A DNA stretch of 42,396 nt, taken from NCBI RefSeq assembly GCF_018682675.1, contig NZ_JAFMTR010000104.1, forward strand, positions 1-42,396, given 5' to 3'. The notes under the pieces are model-generated. The model was not told the DNA's origin. It did not search any database and saw only the letters and a program-made list of their open reading frames with translations. The translations under genes were made by a program, and so were the position numbers. The stretch's first letter is position 1. Every line of letters begins with the position of its first letter. The stretch is from Sphingopyxis soli. Lineage in GTDB: Bacteria > Pseudomonadota > Alphaproteobacteria > Sphingomonadales > Sphingomonadaceae. This document shows positions 27,482 through 38,624 of the stretch, piece by piece.

Positions 27482-28774
27482 ATGAGCCTCGCCGACAAGG
27501 ATCGCATCTTCACCAATCTCTACGGCTTCCAGCCGTGGAACCTCAAATCCGCGCAGGCGCGCGGGGATTGGGACAAGACCAAGGATCTGATGAAGCGCGG
27601 CCAGGACGCGATCATCGAGGAGATCAAGGCGTCGGGCCTGCGCGGCCGCGGCGGTGCGGGTTTCCCGACGGGGCTCAAATGGTCGTTCATGCCGAAGGAA
27701 CCGCGCGCGGACCGCCCGAGTTTCCTCGTCATCAACGCCGACGAATCCGAACCCGGGTCGTGCAAGGACCGCGAGATCATCCGTCACGATCCGCACAAGC
27801 TGATCGAAGGCGCGCTGATCGCGGGCTATGCGATGCGCGCGCGCGCCGCCTACATCTACATCCGCGGCGAGTTCATCCGCGAGGCCGAGACGCTCTTCGC
27901 CGCGGTGCAGGAGGCGTATGACGCCGGCCTGCTCGGCAAGAATGCGGCCAAGTCGGGTTACGACTTCGACGTCTTCGTCCACCGGGGCGCCGGCGCCTAC
28001 ATCTGCGGCGAAGAAACCGCGATGATCGAAAGCCTCGAGGGCAAGAAGGGCCAGCCGCGCCTGAAGCCGCCCTTCCCGGCGGGCGCGGGGCTTTATGGAT
28101 GCCCGACGACGGTGAACAATGTCGAGAGCATCGCGGTCGTCCCGACGATCCTCCGCCGCGGCGCGGTCTGGTTCTCCTCCTTCGGGCGCGAGAATAACAA
28201 GGGCACCAAGCTCTTCCAGATCTCGGGCCATGTCGAGCGCCCGTGCGTCGTCGAGGAAGAGATGGGAATCAGCTTCCGCGAGTTGATCGAAAAGCATTGC
28301 GGCGGCATCCGCGGCGGCTGGGACAATCTGCTCGCGGTGATCCCCGGCGGCTCGTCGGTGCCGCTCGTTCCGGCCGCCGAGATCATGGACGCGCCGATGG
28401 ACTTCGACGGGCTGAAGGCGCTCGGCTCCGGCCTCGGCACCGCCGCGGCGATCGTGATGGACAAGTCGACCGACGTCGTCCAGGCGATCAGCCGCATCAG
28501 CTATTTCTACAAGCATGAAAGCTGCGGCCAGTGCACGCCGTGCCGCGAGGGAACCGGCTGGATGTGGCGCGTCATGGAACGCCTGCGCACCGGCGACGCC
28601 GACATCAGCGAAATCGACACGCTCTACGATGTCACCAAGCAGGTCGAAGGCCACACCATCTGCGCGCTCGGCGATGCGGCAGCGTGGCCGATCCAGGGGT
28701 TGATCCGGCATTTCCGGCCGGAACTCGAACGGCGTATCCGCGAGAATGGCGGCGCGTTGGAGGCGGCGGAATGA
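27482..28774 (+). CDS. nuoF: NADH-quinone oxidoreductase subunit F
   Basis: 430 residues, 51-kDa subunit with NADH and FMN sites and 4Fe-4S cluster N3. Motifs: [16 protein letters not shown] (NADH/FMN), [19 protein letters not shown], and the cluster ligands [15 protein letters not shown] with a fourth Cys in [15 protein letters not shown] at 27482 has GGGAG eight bases upstream. Confidence 0.97.
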   Translation: MSLADKDRIFTNLYGFQPWNLKSAQARGDWDKTKDLMKRGQDAIIEEIKASGLRGRGGAGFPTGLKWSFMPKEPRADRPSFLVINADESEPGSCKDREIIRHDPHKLIEGALIAGYAMRARAAYIYIRGEFIREAETLFAAVQEAYDAGLLGKNAAKSGYDFDVFVHRGAGAYICGEETAMIESLEGKKGQPRLKPPFPAGAGLYGCPTTVNNVESIAVVPTILRRGAVWFSSFGRENNKGTKLFQISGHVERPCVVEEEMGISFRELIEKHCGGIRGGWDNLLAVIPGGSSVPLVPAAEIMDAPMDFDGLKALGSGLGTAAAIVMDKSTDVVQAISRISYFYKHESCGQCTPCREGTGWMWRVMERLRTGDADISEIDTLYDVTKQVEGHTICALGDAAAWPIQGLIRHFRPELERRIRENGGALEAAE

Positions 28775-28793
28775 AGTCCAACCTCTCTTTCCT

Positions 28794-28897
28794 CGTCACC
28801 CTGAACTTGTTTCAGGGTCCATGGCCGGTCGGTGCGGCAATCGCAGCGGCTATGGATAGCGATGGGCCATGGATGCTGAAACAAGTTCAGCATGACG
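28794..28897. repeat. Palindromic repeat between nuoF and nuoG
   Basis: Left arm CGTCACCCTGAACTTGTTTC, right arm inverted GAAACAAGTTCAGCATGACG, with GGTCCATGGCC / GGCCATGGATG as the inner pair. It shares the CGTCA...TGACG ends with the nuoE/nuoF element but has a different core. It ends 18 bases before the nuoG ATG. Confidence 0.75.
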
Positions 28898-28915
28898 AAT
28901 TTAAGGCGAGTGCCG

Positions 28916-30928
28916 ATGCCTAAAGTAACCGTAGATGGCGTAGAACTCGACGTCCCGCAGGGCGCGACCGTTCTGCAGGCGTGCGAGATGGCGGGGAAGG
29001 AAATTCCGCGCTTCTGCTATCATGAGCGCCTGTCGATCGCCGGCAACTGCCGCATGTGCCTGGTCGAAGTGTCGCCCGGCCCGCCGAAGCCGCAGGCATC
29101 GTGCGCGCTGCCGACCGCCGAGGGGCAGGTGATCAAGACCGACAGCCCGATGGTGAAGAAGGCGCGCGAGGGGGTGATGGAGTTTCTGCTCATCAACCAC
29201 CCGCTCGACTGTCCGATCTGCGATCAGGGGGGCGAATGCGACCTGCAGGACCAGTCGGTCGCCTATGGCCGCGGCGCGACGCGCTATGACGAGAACAAGC
29301 GCGCGGTCACCGAGAAATATATGGGCCCGATCGTCAAGACGGTGATGACCCGCTGCATCCAGTGCACGCGCTGCGTCCGCTTTGCGGAGGAAGTCGCGGG
29401 CGTCGAGGATATCGGCGCGATCTATCGCGGCGAGAATATGCAGATCACCTCGTACCTCGAACATGCCGTTGCGAGCGAATTGTCAGGCAATATCGTCGAT
29501 CTGTGCCCGGTCGGCGCGCTGACCAGCAAGCCCTATGCGTTCGAAGCGCGTCCGTGGGAGCTGACCAAGACGCTGGGCATCGACATGATGGACGCGGTCG
29601 GCACCAACGTCCGCATCGACAGCCGTGGGCGGCAGGTGCTGCGCGTGCTGCCGCGCGTCAACGACGATGTGAACGAGGAATGGGCGAGCGACAAGACGCG
29701 CCACCATGTCGACGGCCTGATCCGCCGCCGCCTCGACCGGCCCTATGTACGCAAGGGCGGCCAGCTCGCCGAAGCGACGTGGGCCGAAGCGTTCGACGCG
29801 ATCAAGGCGGCGAAGGCCGGCAAGTCGGTCGCCGCGATCGCGGGCGACCTCGTCGATTGCGAAACGATGTTCGCGGCGAAGGCGCTCGTGAATGCGCTCG
29901 GCTCGACGCTGCTCGAAGGCCGCCAGACCGGCCTCGACTATGACGTGTCGAGCCTGTCGGCGGTCAATTTCAACACCACCATCGCCGAGGCCGAAAATGC
30001 CGACGTGATCCTGCTGATCGGCACCAACCTGCGCTGGGAAGCGCCGCTGATCAACACGCGCATCCGCAAAGCGGCGTGGAAGAAGGGCGCGAAGGTTTTC
30101 GCGGTCGGCCCCGAGAAGGACCAGACCTACAAGGTGACGTGGCTGGGCGACGACGCCTCGCTCGTCGCCAAGCTGCCCGCCTCAGCGCTCGACGCGCTGA
30201 AGAGCGCCGAGCGTCCCTTGATCATCCTCGGCGGCGGCGGCCTTGCCGTTCCCGGCGTCCATGGCGCGGCGCTGGCGCTTGCCAAGTCGGTGAACGCGGT
30301 CAAGGACGGCTGGAACGGTTTCAGCGTCGTCCATATGGCGGCGAGCCGCATGGGCGGGCTGATGCTCGGCTATGCGCAGGCGGGCGGCATCAAGGACATC
30401 GTGGCGGCGAAGCCGAAGCTCGCCTTCTTCCTCGGCGCCGACGAGGTCGATTTCACCGCCTTCGACAAGACGCTGAAGGTCTATGTCGGCCATCATGGCG
30501 ACAAGGGCGCGCATGCCGCCGACGTTATCCTGCCCGCGGCGGCGTGGACCGAAAAGGACTTCACCACGGTCAACACCGAGGGCCGCGTCCAGCGCAGCGA
30601 GAAGGCGGTGTTCGCGCCCGGCGACGCGCGCGAGGACTGGAGCATTTTCCGCGCGCTCGCCGATGCGCTCGGCGCGTCGGTCGGCTTCGACAGCTTCGAC
30701 GAGTGCCGCGCGGCGATGATCGCCGCGGTGCCCGCGCTCGGCACCGAAGGCCTTGCCGGTTACGGCTGGTCGGTGCCCAAGCTCGACGCCAAGCCTGCCA
30801 AGGGACCGATCCCGTCGCCGATCAAGGATTTCTATCTCACCAACGCCATCTGCCGCGCGTCGCCGACGATGCAGCGCTGCTCGGAAGAGCTGGTCCATGG
30901 CGCGGATTTTGCGGAGGCGGCGGAATGA
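28916..30928 (+). CDS. nuoG: NADH-quinone oxidoreductase subunit G
   Basis: 670 residues, 75-kDa subunit. The N-terminal ferredoxin domain has RFCYHERLSIAGNCRMCLVE and QASC (2Fe-2S). It continues with HPLDCPICDQGGECDLQD and MTRCIQCTRCVRFAEEV with a Cys in VDLCPVGALT (4Fe-4S clusters). The rest is a molybdopterin-oxidoreductase-like domain. ATG at 28916 begins MPKVTVDGVELDVP; an in-frame ATG at 28892 lies within the repeat and is less likely. Confidence 0.96.
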   Translation: MPKVTVDGVELDVPQGATVLQACEMAGKEIPRFCYHERLSIAGNCRMCLVEVSPGPPKPQASCALPTAEGQVIKTDSPMVKKAREGVMEFLLINHPLDCPICDQGGECDLQDQSVAYGRGATRYDENKRAVTEKYMGPIVKTVMTRCIQCTRCVRFAEEVAGVEDIGAIYRGENMQITSYLEHAVASELSGNIVDLCPVGALTSKPYAFEARPWELTKTLGIDMMDAVGTNVRIDSRGRQVLRVLPRVNDDVNEEWASDKTRHHVDGLIRRRLDRPYVRKGGQLAEATWAEAFDAIKAAKAGKSVAAIAGDLVDCETMFAAKALVNALGSTLLEGRQTGLDYDVSSLSAVNFNTTIAEAENADVILLIGTNLRWEAPLINTRIRKAAWKKGAKVFAVGPEKDQTYKVTWLGDDASLVAKLPASALDALKSAERPLIILGGGGLAVPGVHGAALALAKSVNAVKDGWNGFSVVHMAASRMGGLMLGYAQAGGIKDIVAAKPKLAFFLGADEVDFTAFDKTLKVYVGHHGDKGAHAADVILPAAAWTEKDFTTVNTEGRVQRSEKAVFAPGDAREDWSIFRALADALGASVGFDSFDECRAAMIAAVPALGTEGLAGYGWSVPKLDAKPAKGPIPSPIKDFYLTNAICRASPTMQRCSEELVHGADFAEAAE

Positions 30929-30947
30929 TCGCGGCTGCATATTTCAG

Positions 30948-31137
30948 CCCTTCTCCCCTTGCGGGAGAAGGATACGGAGCCTTGCCGCTGCAAGCGGCTA
31001 GGCGCAGTTGGATGAGGGGTTGCGCGCCGCAGGCGCGCGCGGCCGCGGAACGGCCGCTCACCCCTCACCCAGCTTCGACTAAGCGGCAAAGCCGCCAAGT
31101 CTTCGCAACCCTCTCCCGCAAGGGGAGAGGGGAAGGG
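30948..31137. repeat. Long palindromic repeat between nuoG and nuoH
   Basis: About 190 bases: outer arms CCTTCTCCCCTTGCGGGAG and an inverted CTCTCCCGCAAGGGGAGAGG, a second pair GGATGAGGGGT / ACCCCTCACCC, and GC-rich inner hairpins (GCGCGCCGCAGGCGCGCGC, GGCCGCGGAACGGCCGC). The right end supplies the purine-rich run just before nuoH, so it may provide the nuoH ribosome site. Confidence 0.75.
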
Positions 31138-31148
31138 GTTGCGTTCCG

Positions 31149-32192
31149 ATGACCGAATATTTCCAATCGCTCGGCATGTCCTACGAATGGGCGTGGGGGG
31201 TCGCGACTATCGTTGGCATCCTGCTCATCGCGCTGCCGCTGATGCTCGCGGTCGCGATGATCATCTATGCCGACCGCAAGATCTGGGCGGCGATCGCGCT
31301 GCGCCGCGGCCCGAACGTCGTCGGCCCCTTCGGCCTGCTCCAGAGCTTCGCCGACGGCCTCAAGGTCTTCCTGCAGGAAACGATTATCCCGAGCTCCGCC
31401 AACCGCGGGCTGTTCCTGATTGCGCCGATCATCACCTTCACGGTGGCGCTGATGGCGTGGGCGGTGATCCCGTTCAACTCGGGCGCGATCCTCGCCGACA
31501 TCAACGTCGGGCTGCTCTACATCCTCGCGATCTCGTCGCTCGGCGTGTACGGCGTGATCCTGTCGGGCTGGTCGTCGAACTCGAAATATCCTTTCTTCTC
31601 GGCCATGCGCGCCTCGGCGCAGATGATCAGCTATGAAGTCTCGATCGGCTTCATCCTGATCGGCGTCGTGCTGTTCGCCGACAGCTTCAACATGAACGAC
31701 ATCGTCAAGGCGCAGCAGGGCCACGGGCTCGGCTTCGTCAACGCCTTCGGCTTCAACCTGCTGCTGTTCCCGCTCGCGGTGATGTTCCTCATTTCGGCGC
31801 TCGCCGAAACCGCGCGCGCGCCGTTCGACCTGACCGAGGCGGAATCAGAGCTCGTCGCGGGCTATCAGACCGAATATTCGTCGATGAGCTTCGCGCTCTT
31901 CTGGCTCGGCGAGTACGCTAACGTGCTGCTGATGTGCGCGCTCAACGCGATCCTCTTCTGGGGCGGCTGGCTGCCTCCCGTCGACTGGGCGCCGCTCTAT
32001 GCCGTTCCGGGCATCATCTGGCTGTTCGCGAAGATCCTGTTCTTCTTCTTCGTCTTCAGCTGGGTCAAGGCGACCGTGCCGCGCTACCGCTATGACCAGC
32101 TGATGCGGCTAGGCTGGAAAATCTTCCTGCCGATTTCGCTCTTCTGGGTCTTCCTGATCTCCGGCTATCTGATGCTGACGAGGTATTCATGA
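31149..32192 (+). CDS. nuoH: NADH-quinone oxidoreductase subunit H
   Basis: 347 residues, eight to nine membrane helices, linking the quinone site to the proton pumps. Motifs: [32 protein letters not shown] and [25 protein letters not shown], and the charged C-terminal [23 protein letters not shown] overlap with nuoI. The AAGGGG preceding the start comes from the end of the upstream repeat. Confidence 0.97.
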   Translation: MTEYFQSLGMSYEWAWGVATIVGILLIALPLMLAVAMIIYADRKIWAAIALRRGPNVVGPFGLLQSFADGLKVFLQETIIPSSANRGLFLIAPIITFTVALMAWAVIPFNSGAILADINVGLLYILAISSLGVYGVILSGWSSNSKYPFFSAMRASAQMISYEVSIGFILIGVVLFADSFNMNDIVKAQQGHGLGFVNAFGFNLLLFPLAVMFLISALAETARAPFDLTEAESELVAGYQTEYSSMSFALFWLGEYANVLLMCALNAILFWGGWLPPVDWAPLYAVPGIIWLFAKILFFFFVFSWVKATVPRYRYDQLMRLGWKIFLPISLFWVFLISGYLMLTRYS

Positions 32193-32677
32193 GTTACGTT
32201 GCCCATCTCGTCAAAAGCTTCACCTTGTGGGAGTTCGTGAAGGCGCACGCCCTCACGCTGAAATATTTCTTCAAGCCGAAGGCGACGATCAACTATCCGT
32301 TCGAGAAGAACCCGCTGAGCCCGCGTTTCCGCGGTGAGCATGCGCTGCGCCGCTATCCGAACGGCGAGGAACGCTGCATCGCGTGCAAGCTGTGCGAAGC
32401 GGTGTGCCCGGCGCAGGCGATCACGATCGAGGCGGAACCTCGCGACGACGGTAGCCGCCGCACGACGCGCTACGACATCGACATGACGAAGTGCATCTAT
32501 TGCGGCTTCTGTCAGGAGGCCTGCCCGGTCGACGCGATCGTCGAGGGGCCGAACTTCGAATTCGCGACCGAAACGCGCGAGGAGCTGCTCTATGACAAGG
32601 CCAAGCTGCTCGCCAATGGCGACAAATGGGAACGCGCGATCGCGGCGAATCTTGCCGCCGACGCGCCCTATCGATAA
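32189..32677 (+). CDS. nuoI: NADH-quinone oxidoreductase subunit I
   Basis: 162 residues, ferredoxin-like subunit with two 4Fe-4S clusters (N6a, N6b): [16 protein letters not shown] and [16 protein letters not shown]. The N-terminal amphipathic helices include [20 protein letters not shown]. Start overlaps the nuoH stop. Confidence 0.97.
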   Translation: MSYVAHLVKSFTLWEFVKAHALTLKYFFKPKATINYPFEKNPLSPRFRGEHALRRYPNGEERCIACKLCEAVCPAQAITIEAEPRDDGSRRTTRYDIDMTKCIYCGFCQEACPVDAIVEGPNFEFATETREELLYDKAKLLANGDKWERAIAANLAADAPYR

Positions 32678-32689
32678 GGGCGCGCGCAC

Positions 32690-33301
32690 ATGATTCAGCT
32701 CATCGCCTTTTACCTCTTCGCGACCATCGTCATCGCCTCCGCGGCGATGGTGATTTTCGCGCGCAATCCCGTCCACAGCGTGATGTGGCTGATCCTCGCC
32801 TTCTTCAACGCGGCGGGGCTGATGCTGCTTGCGGGCGCCGAATTCATCGCGATGCTGCTCGTCATCGTCTATGTCGGTGCGGTCGCGGTGCTGTTCCTGT
32901 TCGTCGTGATGATGCTCGACATCGATTTCGCCGAACTGCGCAGCGGTTTCGTGCGCTATCTGCCGCTTGGCGCGCTGGTCGCGATCGTCCTTGCCGCAGA
33001 GCTGGTGTTCGCCGTGGGTGCATGGCAGGCGGGTGGCGTCGATCTTGCGGCGCGCGCGGCGCCCGCCGCGACCGATACCAGCAACATCCAGCAGATCGGC
33101 GAGCTGCTCTACACGCGCTATATCTTCCTGTTCGAGGCGGCGGGTATCGTCCTCCTCGTCGCGATGATCGGCGCGATCGTGCTGACGCATCGCCAGCGCG
33201 GCGGGGTGCGCATCCAGAATATCTCGGCCCAGAACCGCCGCCGTCCCGAGGACGCGACGCGCCTGGTCGATCCGGGCGTCGGGCAGGGGATGGAACTGTG
33301 A
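32690..33301 (+). CDS. nuoJ: NADH-quinone oxidoreductase subunit J
   Basis: 203 residues, five membrane helices. [30 protein letters not shown] is the conserved third-helix region. The C-terminal 35 residues are hydrophilic. The stop TGA overlaps the nuoK GTG start. Confidence 0.96.
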   Translation: MIQLIAFYLFATIVIASAAMVIFARNPVHSVMWLILAFFNAAGLMLLAGAEFIAMLLVIVYVGAVAVLFLFVVMMLDIDFAELRSGFVRYLPLGALVAIVLAAELVFAVGAWQAGGVDLAARAAPAATDTSNIQQIGELLYTRYIFLFEAAGIVLLVAMIGAIVLTHRQRGGVRIQNISAQNRRRPEDATRLVDPGVGQGMEL

Positions 33302-33603
33302 TTTCGGTCGGCCATTATCTCGCCGTTTCGGCGGTGCTGTTCACGCTCGGCGTGCTCGGCATCTTCATCAACCGCAAGAATATCATCGTCATCCTGATGG
33401 CGATCGAGCTCATCCTGCTCGCGGTGAACATCAACCTCGTCGCGTTCAGCGCCGCGCTGAACGACCTCGTCGGGCAGGTCTTCTCGATGTTCGTGCTGAC
33501 CGTCGCCGCCGGCGAAGCCGCGATCGGTCTTGCAATCCTTGTTATCTATTTCCGCGGCCGCGGCACGATTGCCGTCGACGATGCCAACCGGATGAAGGGG
33601 TAA
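33298..33603 (+). CDS. nuoK: NADH-quinone oxidoreductase subunit K
   Basis: 101 residues, three membrane helices, with the buried Glu residues in [17 protein letters not shown] and [13 protein letters not shown] that lie on the proton path. The start is GTG, overlapping the nuoJ stop as GTGA. Confidence 0.97.
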   Translation: MISVGHYLAVSAVLFTLGVLGIFINRKNIIVILMAIELILLAVNINLVAFSAALNDLVGQVFSMFVLTVAAGEAAIGLAILVIYFRGRGTIAVDDANRMKG

Positions 33604-33607
33604 GCCG

Positions 33608-35641
33608 GTGATCCAGGCGATCGTTTTCCTGCCGCTCTTGGCGGCGCTTGTTGCAGGGCTGGGCCAGCGCGCCATCGGCCCCTTTGTATCGAAGCTGGTC
33701 ACGACCGGCGCGCTGTTCGCGAGCTGCGCCCTGAGCTGGCCGATCTTCCTGTCGTTCGTCGCGGGAACGGGCGAGGCCGGCGTGACGCCGGTGCTGCACT
33801 GGGTCTCGTCGGGCGCGCTCCAGTTCGACTGGGAGCTGCGTGTCGACACGCTGACGTCGGTCATGCTCGTCGTGATCACGACGGTGTCGGCGCTCGTCCA
33901 CCTCTATAGCTGGGGCTATATGGAGGAAGACCCGGACCAGCCGCGCTTCTTCGCCTATCTGTCGCTCTTCACCTTCGCGATGCTGATGCTGGTGACCGCG
34001 AACAATCTGGTCCAGATGTTCTTCGGCTGGGAAGGCGTCGGTCTGGCGTCCTATCTGCTGATCGGTTTCTGGTACAAGAAGCCGAGCGCCAATGCCGCGG
34101 CGATCAAGGCGTTCGTCGTCAACCGCGTCGGCGACTTGGGCTTCATGCTCGGCATCTTCGGCACCTTCCTGGTGTTCGGCACCGTCTCGATCCCCGAAAT
34201 TCTGGCCGCTGCGCCGGGCATGGCGGGCAGCACGATCAGCTTCATGGGGATGCGTCTCGACACGATGACGATCCTTTGCCTGCTCTTGTTCATCGGCGCG
34301 ATGGGCAAGTCGGCGCAGCTGGGCCTGCACACCTGGCTCCCCGACGCGATGGAGGGTCCGACCCCGGTGTCGGCGCTGATCCACGCCGCGACGATGGTCA
34401 CCGCGGGCGTGTTCATGGTGTGCCGCCTGTCGCCGATGTTCGAAACCGCGCCGGTCGCATTGGGCGTCGTCACCTTCGTGGGCGCCGCGACCTGTTTCTT
34501 CGCCGCGACGGTCGGCACGACGCAGTGGGACATCAAGCGCGTCATCGCCTATTCGACCTGTTCGCAGCTCGGTTACATGTTTTTCGCCGCGGGCGTCGGC
34601 GCCTATGGCGCGGCGATGTTCCACCTGTTCACGCACGCCTTCTTCAAGGCGCTGCTGTTCCTCGGCGCGGGCTCGGTCATCCACGCGATGCACCATGAGC
34701 AGGACATGCGCTATTACGGCGGCCTTCGGAAGCATATCCCGCTCACTTACTGGGCGATGCTGATGGGCACGCTGGCGATCACCGGCGTCGGCATCGCGGG
34801 CGTCGCGGGCTTTGCCGGCTTCTACTCGAAGGACGGCATCCTCGAGGCGGCCTTTGCGGCGGGCGGCGGCGGTCAGGTTGCGTTCTGGGTCGGCATCTTC
34901 GCTGCGCTGCTGACGAGCTTCTATTCGTGGCGCCTCGTCTTCCTGACCTTCTTCGGCAAGCCGCGCTGGGAACAGAGCGAGCATATCCAGCACGCGGTGC
35001 ACGACGGTCACGGGCATGGCGACGATGCGCACGACGATCGTCACCACCATGATGCGCACAGCGATGGCACCGCGGGGTATCACCCGCACGAAAGCCCGCT
35101 GAACATGCTGATCCCGCTCGGCGTGCTGTCGATCGGCGCGGTGTTCGCGGGTGTCGTCTTCCACCACCAGTTCATCTACCCCGAAGAGGGCATGGCGTTC
35201 TGGAAGGGGAGCCTCGCGTTCGACGCGCATCTGATGCACGCGGCGCATGAAGTGCCGCTGTGGGTGAAGTGGATGCCGTTCACGGTGATGGCGATCGGGC
35301 TGTTCCTCGCATGGAACAGCTATATCCGGAACACCAGCCTGCCGGCGAAGTTCGTGGCGCAGTTCCGGCTGCTGCACCAGTTCCTGTACAACAAATGGTA
35401 TTTCGACGAGCTCTACAACTTCCTCTTCGTAAAGCCCGCTTTCGCGATCGGCCGCTTCTTCTGGAAGCGCGGGGATGAAGGCACCATCGACCGCTTCGGT
35501 CCCGATGGCGCCGCAGCGCTCGTCGCCGGGGGGACCCGTCTCGCGGTCCGGCTGCAATCGGGTTATGTTTATGGATATGCGTTCGTGATGCTGCTCGGTC
35601 TTGTCGGCCTCGCCAGCTGGGCCATGGTGAGGTTCCTGTGA
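33608..35641 (+). CDS. nuoL: NADH-quinone oxidoreductase subunit L
   Basis: 677 residues, antiporter-like distal pump with the long lateral helix at the C-terminus. Motifs: [46 protein letters not shown] and [14 protein letters not shown] His/Asp-rich loop at about residues 458-496 ([20 protein letters not shown] and flanks; 12 His) is longer than in E. coli NuoL. The start is GTG with GGGG upstream; the stop overlaps the nuoM GTG. Confidence 0.97.
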   Translation: MIQAIVFLPLLAALVAGLGQRAIGPFVSKLVTTGALFASCALSWPIFLSFVAGTGEAGVTPVLHWVSSGALQFDWELRVDTLTSVMLVVITTVSALVHLYSWGYMEEDPDQPRFFAYLSLFTFAMLMLVTANNLVQMFFGWEGVGLASYLLIGFWYKKPSANAAAIKAFVVNRVGDLGFMLGIFGTFLVFGTVSIPEILAAAPGMAGSTISFMGMRLDTMTILCLLLFIGAMGKSAQLGLHTWLPDAMEGPTPVSALIHAATMVTAGVFMVCRLSPMFETAPVALGVVTFVGAATCFFAATVGTTQWDIKRVIAYSTCSQLGYMFFAAGVGAYGAAMFHLFTHAFFKALLFLGAGSVIHAMHHEQDMRYYGGLRKHIPLTYWAMLMGTLAITGVGIAGVAGFAGFYSKDGILEAAFAAGGGGQVAFWVGIFAALLTSFYSWRLVFLTFFGKPRWEQSEHIQHAVHDGHGHGDDAHDDRHHHDAHSDGTAGYHPHESPLNMLIPLGVLSIGAVFAGVVFHHQFIYPEEGMAFWKGSLAFDAHLMHAAHEVPLWVKWMPFTVMAIGLFLAWNSYIRNTSLPAKFVAQFRLLHQFLYNKWYFDELYNFLFVKPAFAIGRFFWKRGDEGTIDRFGPDGAAALVAGGTRLAVRLQSGYVYGYAFVMLLGLVGLASWAMVRFL

Positions 35642-37194
35642 GCGGTGTTCCCATCCTTTCGTTGATGCTGGCGATCCCGACGGTCGCCGCCATCGCGTGC
35701 CTCTTTGCGGGCGACCGCAATGCGCGCCTGATCGCGCTCGCCGCGACGCTGGTCGACTTCGCGCTCGGCGTCATGCTGTGGGCGAATTTCGATATCGGCG
35801 GCGCGCAGTGGCAGTTCGTCGAGTCCGCGCCCTTGTTCGGCCGCTTCAACTATGCGCTCGGCATCGACGGCATGGCCCTGATGCTGATCATGCTCAGCGT
35901 CTTCCTGATGCCGCTCTGCATCCTGGCGAGCTGGGAATCGATCACCAAGCGCGTCGGGCTCTATATGGCGATGTTCCTGATCATGGAGGTCGTCATGATC
36001 GGCGTCTTCATGGCGCAGGATCTGCTGCTCTTCTACGTCTTCTTCGAGGCCGGCCTGATCCCGATGTATTTCATCATCGGCATCTGGGGCGGGGCGAACC
36101 GCATCTATGCGGCGTTCAAATTCTTCCTCTACACGCTGCTCGGCTCGGTGCTGATGCTGATCGCGATGATCGCGATGATCCGCGAAGCGGGCACGACCGA
36201 TATCCCGACGCTGCTCAACTACAACTTCCCGCCGGAAATGCAGACCTGGCTGTGGCTCGGCTTCTTCGCCAGCCTTGCGGTCAAGATGCCGATGTGGCCG
36301 GTCCACACCTGGCTTCCCGACGCGCATGTGCAGGCGCCGACCGCGGGCTCGATGATCCTGGCCGGCGTGCTGCTGAAGCTCGGCTCCTACGGTTTCATCC
36401 GGTTCATGATGCCGATGTTCCCCGAAGCCTCGGCCGAGTTCATGTGGCTCGTCTTCGCGCTGTCGATGGTGGCGGTGGTTTACACCAGCCTCGTGGCGCT
36501 GGTGCAGAGCGACATGAAAAAGCTGATCGCCTATTCGTCGGTCGCGCACATGGCGATCGTGACCGCAGGCCTCTATGCGCTGAACCAGCAGGGGATCGAA
36601 GGCGCGCTGATCATCATGCTCAGCCATGGCGTCGTCTCGGCCGCGCTCTTCTTCTGCGTCGGCGTGATCTATGACCGGCTCCACACGCGCGAGATCGACC
36701 GTTACGGCGGGCTCGCGGTGAACATGCCGGCCTATGCGCTGTTCTTCATGCTGTTCACCATGGCGTCGATCGGCCTGCCGGGCACCAGCGGGTTCGTCGG
36801 CGAGTTTCTGAGCCTTGCCGGTATCTACGAGGCGTCGAGCACGGTCGCGTTCGTCTGCACCACCGGGATCATTCTCGGCGCCGCGTACATGCTCTATCTC
36901 TATCGCCGCATCGTGTTCGGCGAACTCACCAAGGACGATGTGAAGGCAATGCCCGACCTCAATCCTCGCGAATGGGCGATCCTCGCGCCGCTCGCCGCCG
37001 TGGCGCTGTGGATGGGTGTCTATCCCGAAAGTTTCCTCGCGCCGATGCGCGGTGACGTGACGACCGTGGTCGCGCGCCTCGCGCCCGCCAAGCCTGCCGG
37101 CGACGCGCATCTTGCCGCGGGCAAGCCAAAGCCGGCCGCTGCAGGCCACGGAGAAGCATCGGGCGAAGCGCATCATGCGGGAGGCGTCCAATGA
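35638..37194 (+). CDS. nuoM: NADH-quinone oxidoreductase subunit M
   Basis: 518 residues, antiporter-like pump. Motifs: [62 protein letters not shown] start overlapping the nuoL stop. The last 35 residues are a hydrophilic Ala/Gly/His/Lys tail, similar in style to the NuoC tail but shorter. ATGA overlap with nuoN. Confidence 0.97.
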   Translation: MSGVPILSLMLAIPTVAAIACLFAGDRNARLIALAATLVDFALGVMLWANFDIGGAQWQFVESAPLFGRFNYALGIDGMALMLIMLSVFLMPLCILASWESITKRVGLYMAMFLIMEVVMIGVFMAQDLLLFYVFFEAGLIPMYFIIGIWGGANRIYAAFKFFLYTLLGSVLMLIAMIAMIREAGTTDIPTLLNYNFPPEMQTWLWLGFFASLAVKMPMWPVHTWLPDAHVQAPTAGSMILAGVLLKLGSYGFIRFMMPMFPEASAEFMWLVFALSMVAVVYTSLVALVQSDMKKLIAYSSVAHMAIVTAGLYALNQQGIEGALIIMLSHGVVSAALFFCVGVIYDRLHTREIDRYGGLAVNMPAYALFFMLFTMASIGLPGTSGFVGEFLSLAGIYEASSTVAFVCTTGIILGAAYMLYLYRRIVFGELTKDDVKAMPDLNPREWAILAPLAAVALWMGVYPESFLAPMRGDVTTVVARLAPAKPAGDAHLAAGKPKPAAAGHGEASGEAHHAGGVQ

Positions 37195-38624
37195 CCGCCG
37201 ATCTCGCGCTCATCTGGCCCGAACTGATCCTGACGATCGGCGGGCTGGTCACGCTGATGCTTGGAACCTATGCGGGTGATCGCCAGGTCGGGCTCTATCA
37301 GCTCGCCGCGATGGTGACGCTGGCGGCGGCCGCCGCGGCGGTGCTGGCGCTGTTCGGGACCGACGCGACGGTCTTTTCGGGGACGCTGTCGGTCGACAGC
37401 TTCGGCGGTTTCGCCAAGCTGCTGATCTATGCCGCGAGCTTTATCTGCGTCGTCATCGCGCCGCGCTTCTTCAAGGATGCGATGCGCGCCGAATATCCGG
37501 TGCTGATCCTGTTCGCGGCGCTTGGCATGGGGATCATGGCGTCGTCGCGCGACCTGATGACGCTCTATGTCGGACTCGAGCTCAACAGCCTGGCCTCTTA
37601 TGTGCTCGCAAGCTTCATGCGCAGCGACGAGCGGTCGAGCGAAGCGGGGCTCAAATATTTCGTCCTCGGCGCGCTCGCGAGCGGAATCCTGCTCTATGGC
37701 ATCTCGCTGCTCTATGGCTTCACCGGCTCGACCGATTTCGCCACGATCGCCGCGGCGCTGGGCGGCGAGCTCAGTATCGGCATCATCTTCGGCATCGTGT
37801 TCGTGATCGCGGGCCTCGCTTTCAAGATCAGCGCGGTGCCGTTCCACATGTGGACCCCCGACGTGTACGAAGGCGCGCCGACCCCGGTCACCGCCTTCTT
37901 CGCCACCGCGCCCAAGGTCGCTGCCATGGCGCTGATGACGCGTGTCGTGATCGGCGCGGTGGGGCCGGCGGTGGGCGCTTGGCAACAGATCGTCATCTTC
38001 CTCGCGCTCGCGTCGATCATCCTCGGGGCGGTGGGCGCGATCGGGCAGAAGAACATCAAGCGCCTGCTTGCCTATTCGTCGATCAACAACGTCGGCTATA
38101 TGCTGATCGGCCTTGCCGCGGGAACGCAGCAGGGGGTCGAGGGCGTGCTGACCTATCTGCTCGTCTATATGGTGACGACAATCGGCAGCTTCCTGATCGT
38201 GCTGCAACTGCGCGACGACCGCGGCAACCAGATCGAAAGCATCCCGGCGCTCGCGGGTTATTCGCAGCGTCGCCCCGGCCTCGCCGCGGCGATGGCGGTG
38301 TTCCTGTTCAGCCTTGCCGGCATTCCGCCGCTCTTCGGCTTCTGGCCGAAGTATCTGGTCTTCGAGGCCGCGGTGAACGCCAACCTCGTGCCGCTGGCGG
38401 TGGTCGGTATCGTCGCTTCGGTGATCGGCGCCTTTTATTATATCGCCATCATCAAGACGATGTATTTCGACGAAAAGTCGGACACCGAATTCCCGCGCGG
38501 AACCGGCACGGTGGTCGAGGATGCGGTGATCACCGCCAGCGCGCTGTGGCTCTCGGTCATCGGCTATCTCTTCATCGGCGTCCTGGCCGCGCTGTCGGCG
38601 ACCGCTGCGGCGGTGCTGTTCTGA
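37191..38624 (+). CDS. nuoN: NADH-quinone oxidoreductase subunit N
   Basis: 477 residues, third antiporter-like pump. Motifs: [66 protein letters not shown]. It is the last nuo gene; its stop overlaps the birA start as CTGA. Confidence 0.97.
   Translation: MTADLALIWPELILTIGGLVTLMLGTYAGDRQVGLYQLAAMVTLAAAAAAVLALFGTDATVFSGTLSVDSFGGFAKLLIYAASFICVVIAPRFFKDAMRAEYPVLILFAALGMGIMASSRDLMTLYVGLELNSLASYVLASFMRSDERSSEAGLKYFVLGALASGILLYGISLLYGFTGSTDFATIAAALGGELSIGIIFGIVFVIAGLAFKISAVPFHMWTPDVYEGAPTPVTAFFATAPKVAAMALMTRVVIGAVGPAVGAWQQIVIFLALASIILGAVGAIGQKNIKRLLAYSSINNVGYMLIGLAAGTQQGVEGVLTYLLVYMVTTIGSFLIVLQLRDDRGNQIESIPALAGYSQRRPGLAAAMAVFLFSLAGIPPLFGFWPKYLVFEAAVNANLVPLAVVGIVASVIGAFYYIAIIKTMYFDEKSDTEFPRGTGTVVEDAVITASALWLSVIGYLFIGVLAALSATAAAVLF

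Noticed and set aside
14273..31148. CRISPR array
   Set aside because: The repeats are single inverted pairs of different families, not regularly spaced direct repeats with unique spacers, and no cas genes are present.
33542..35557. A 671-codon antisense frame over nuoL
   Set aside because: Shadow of the conserved nuoL gene; no signal, domain or ribosome-site support.
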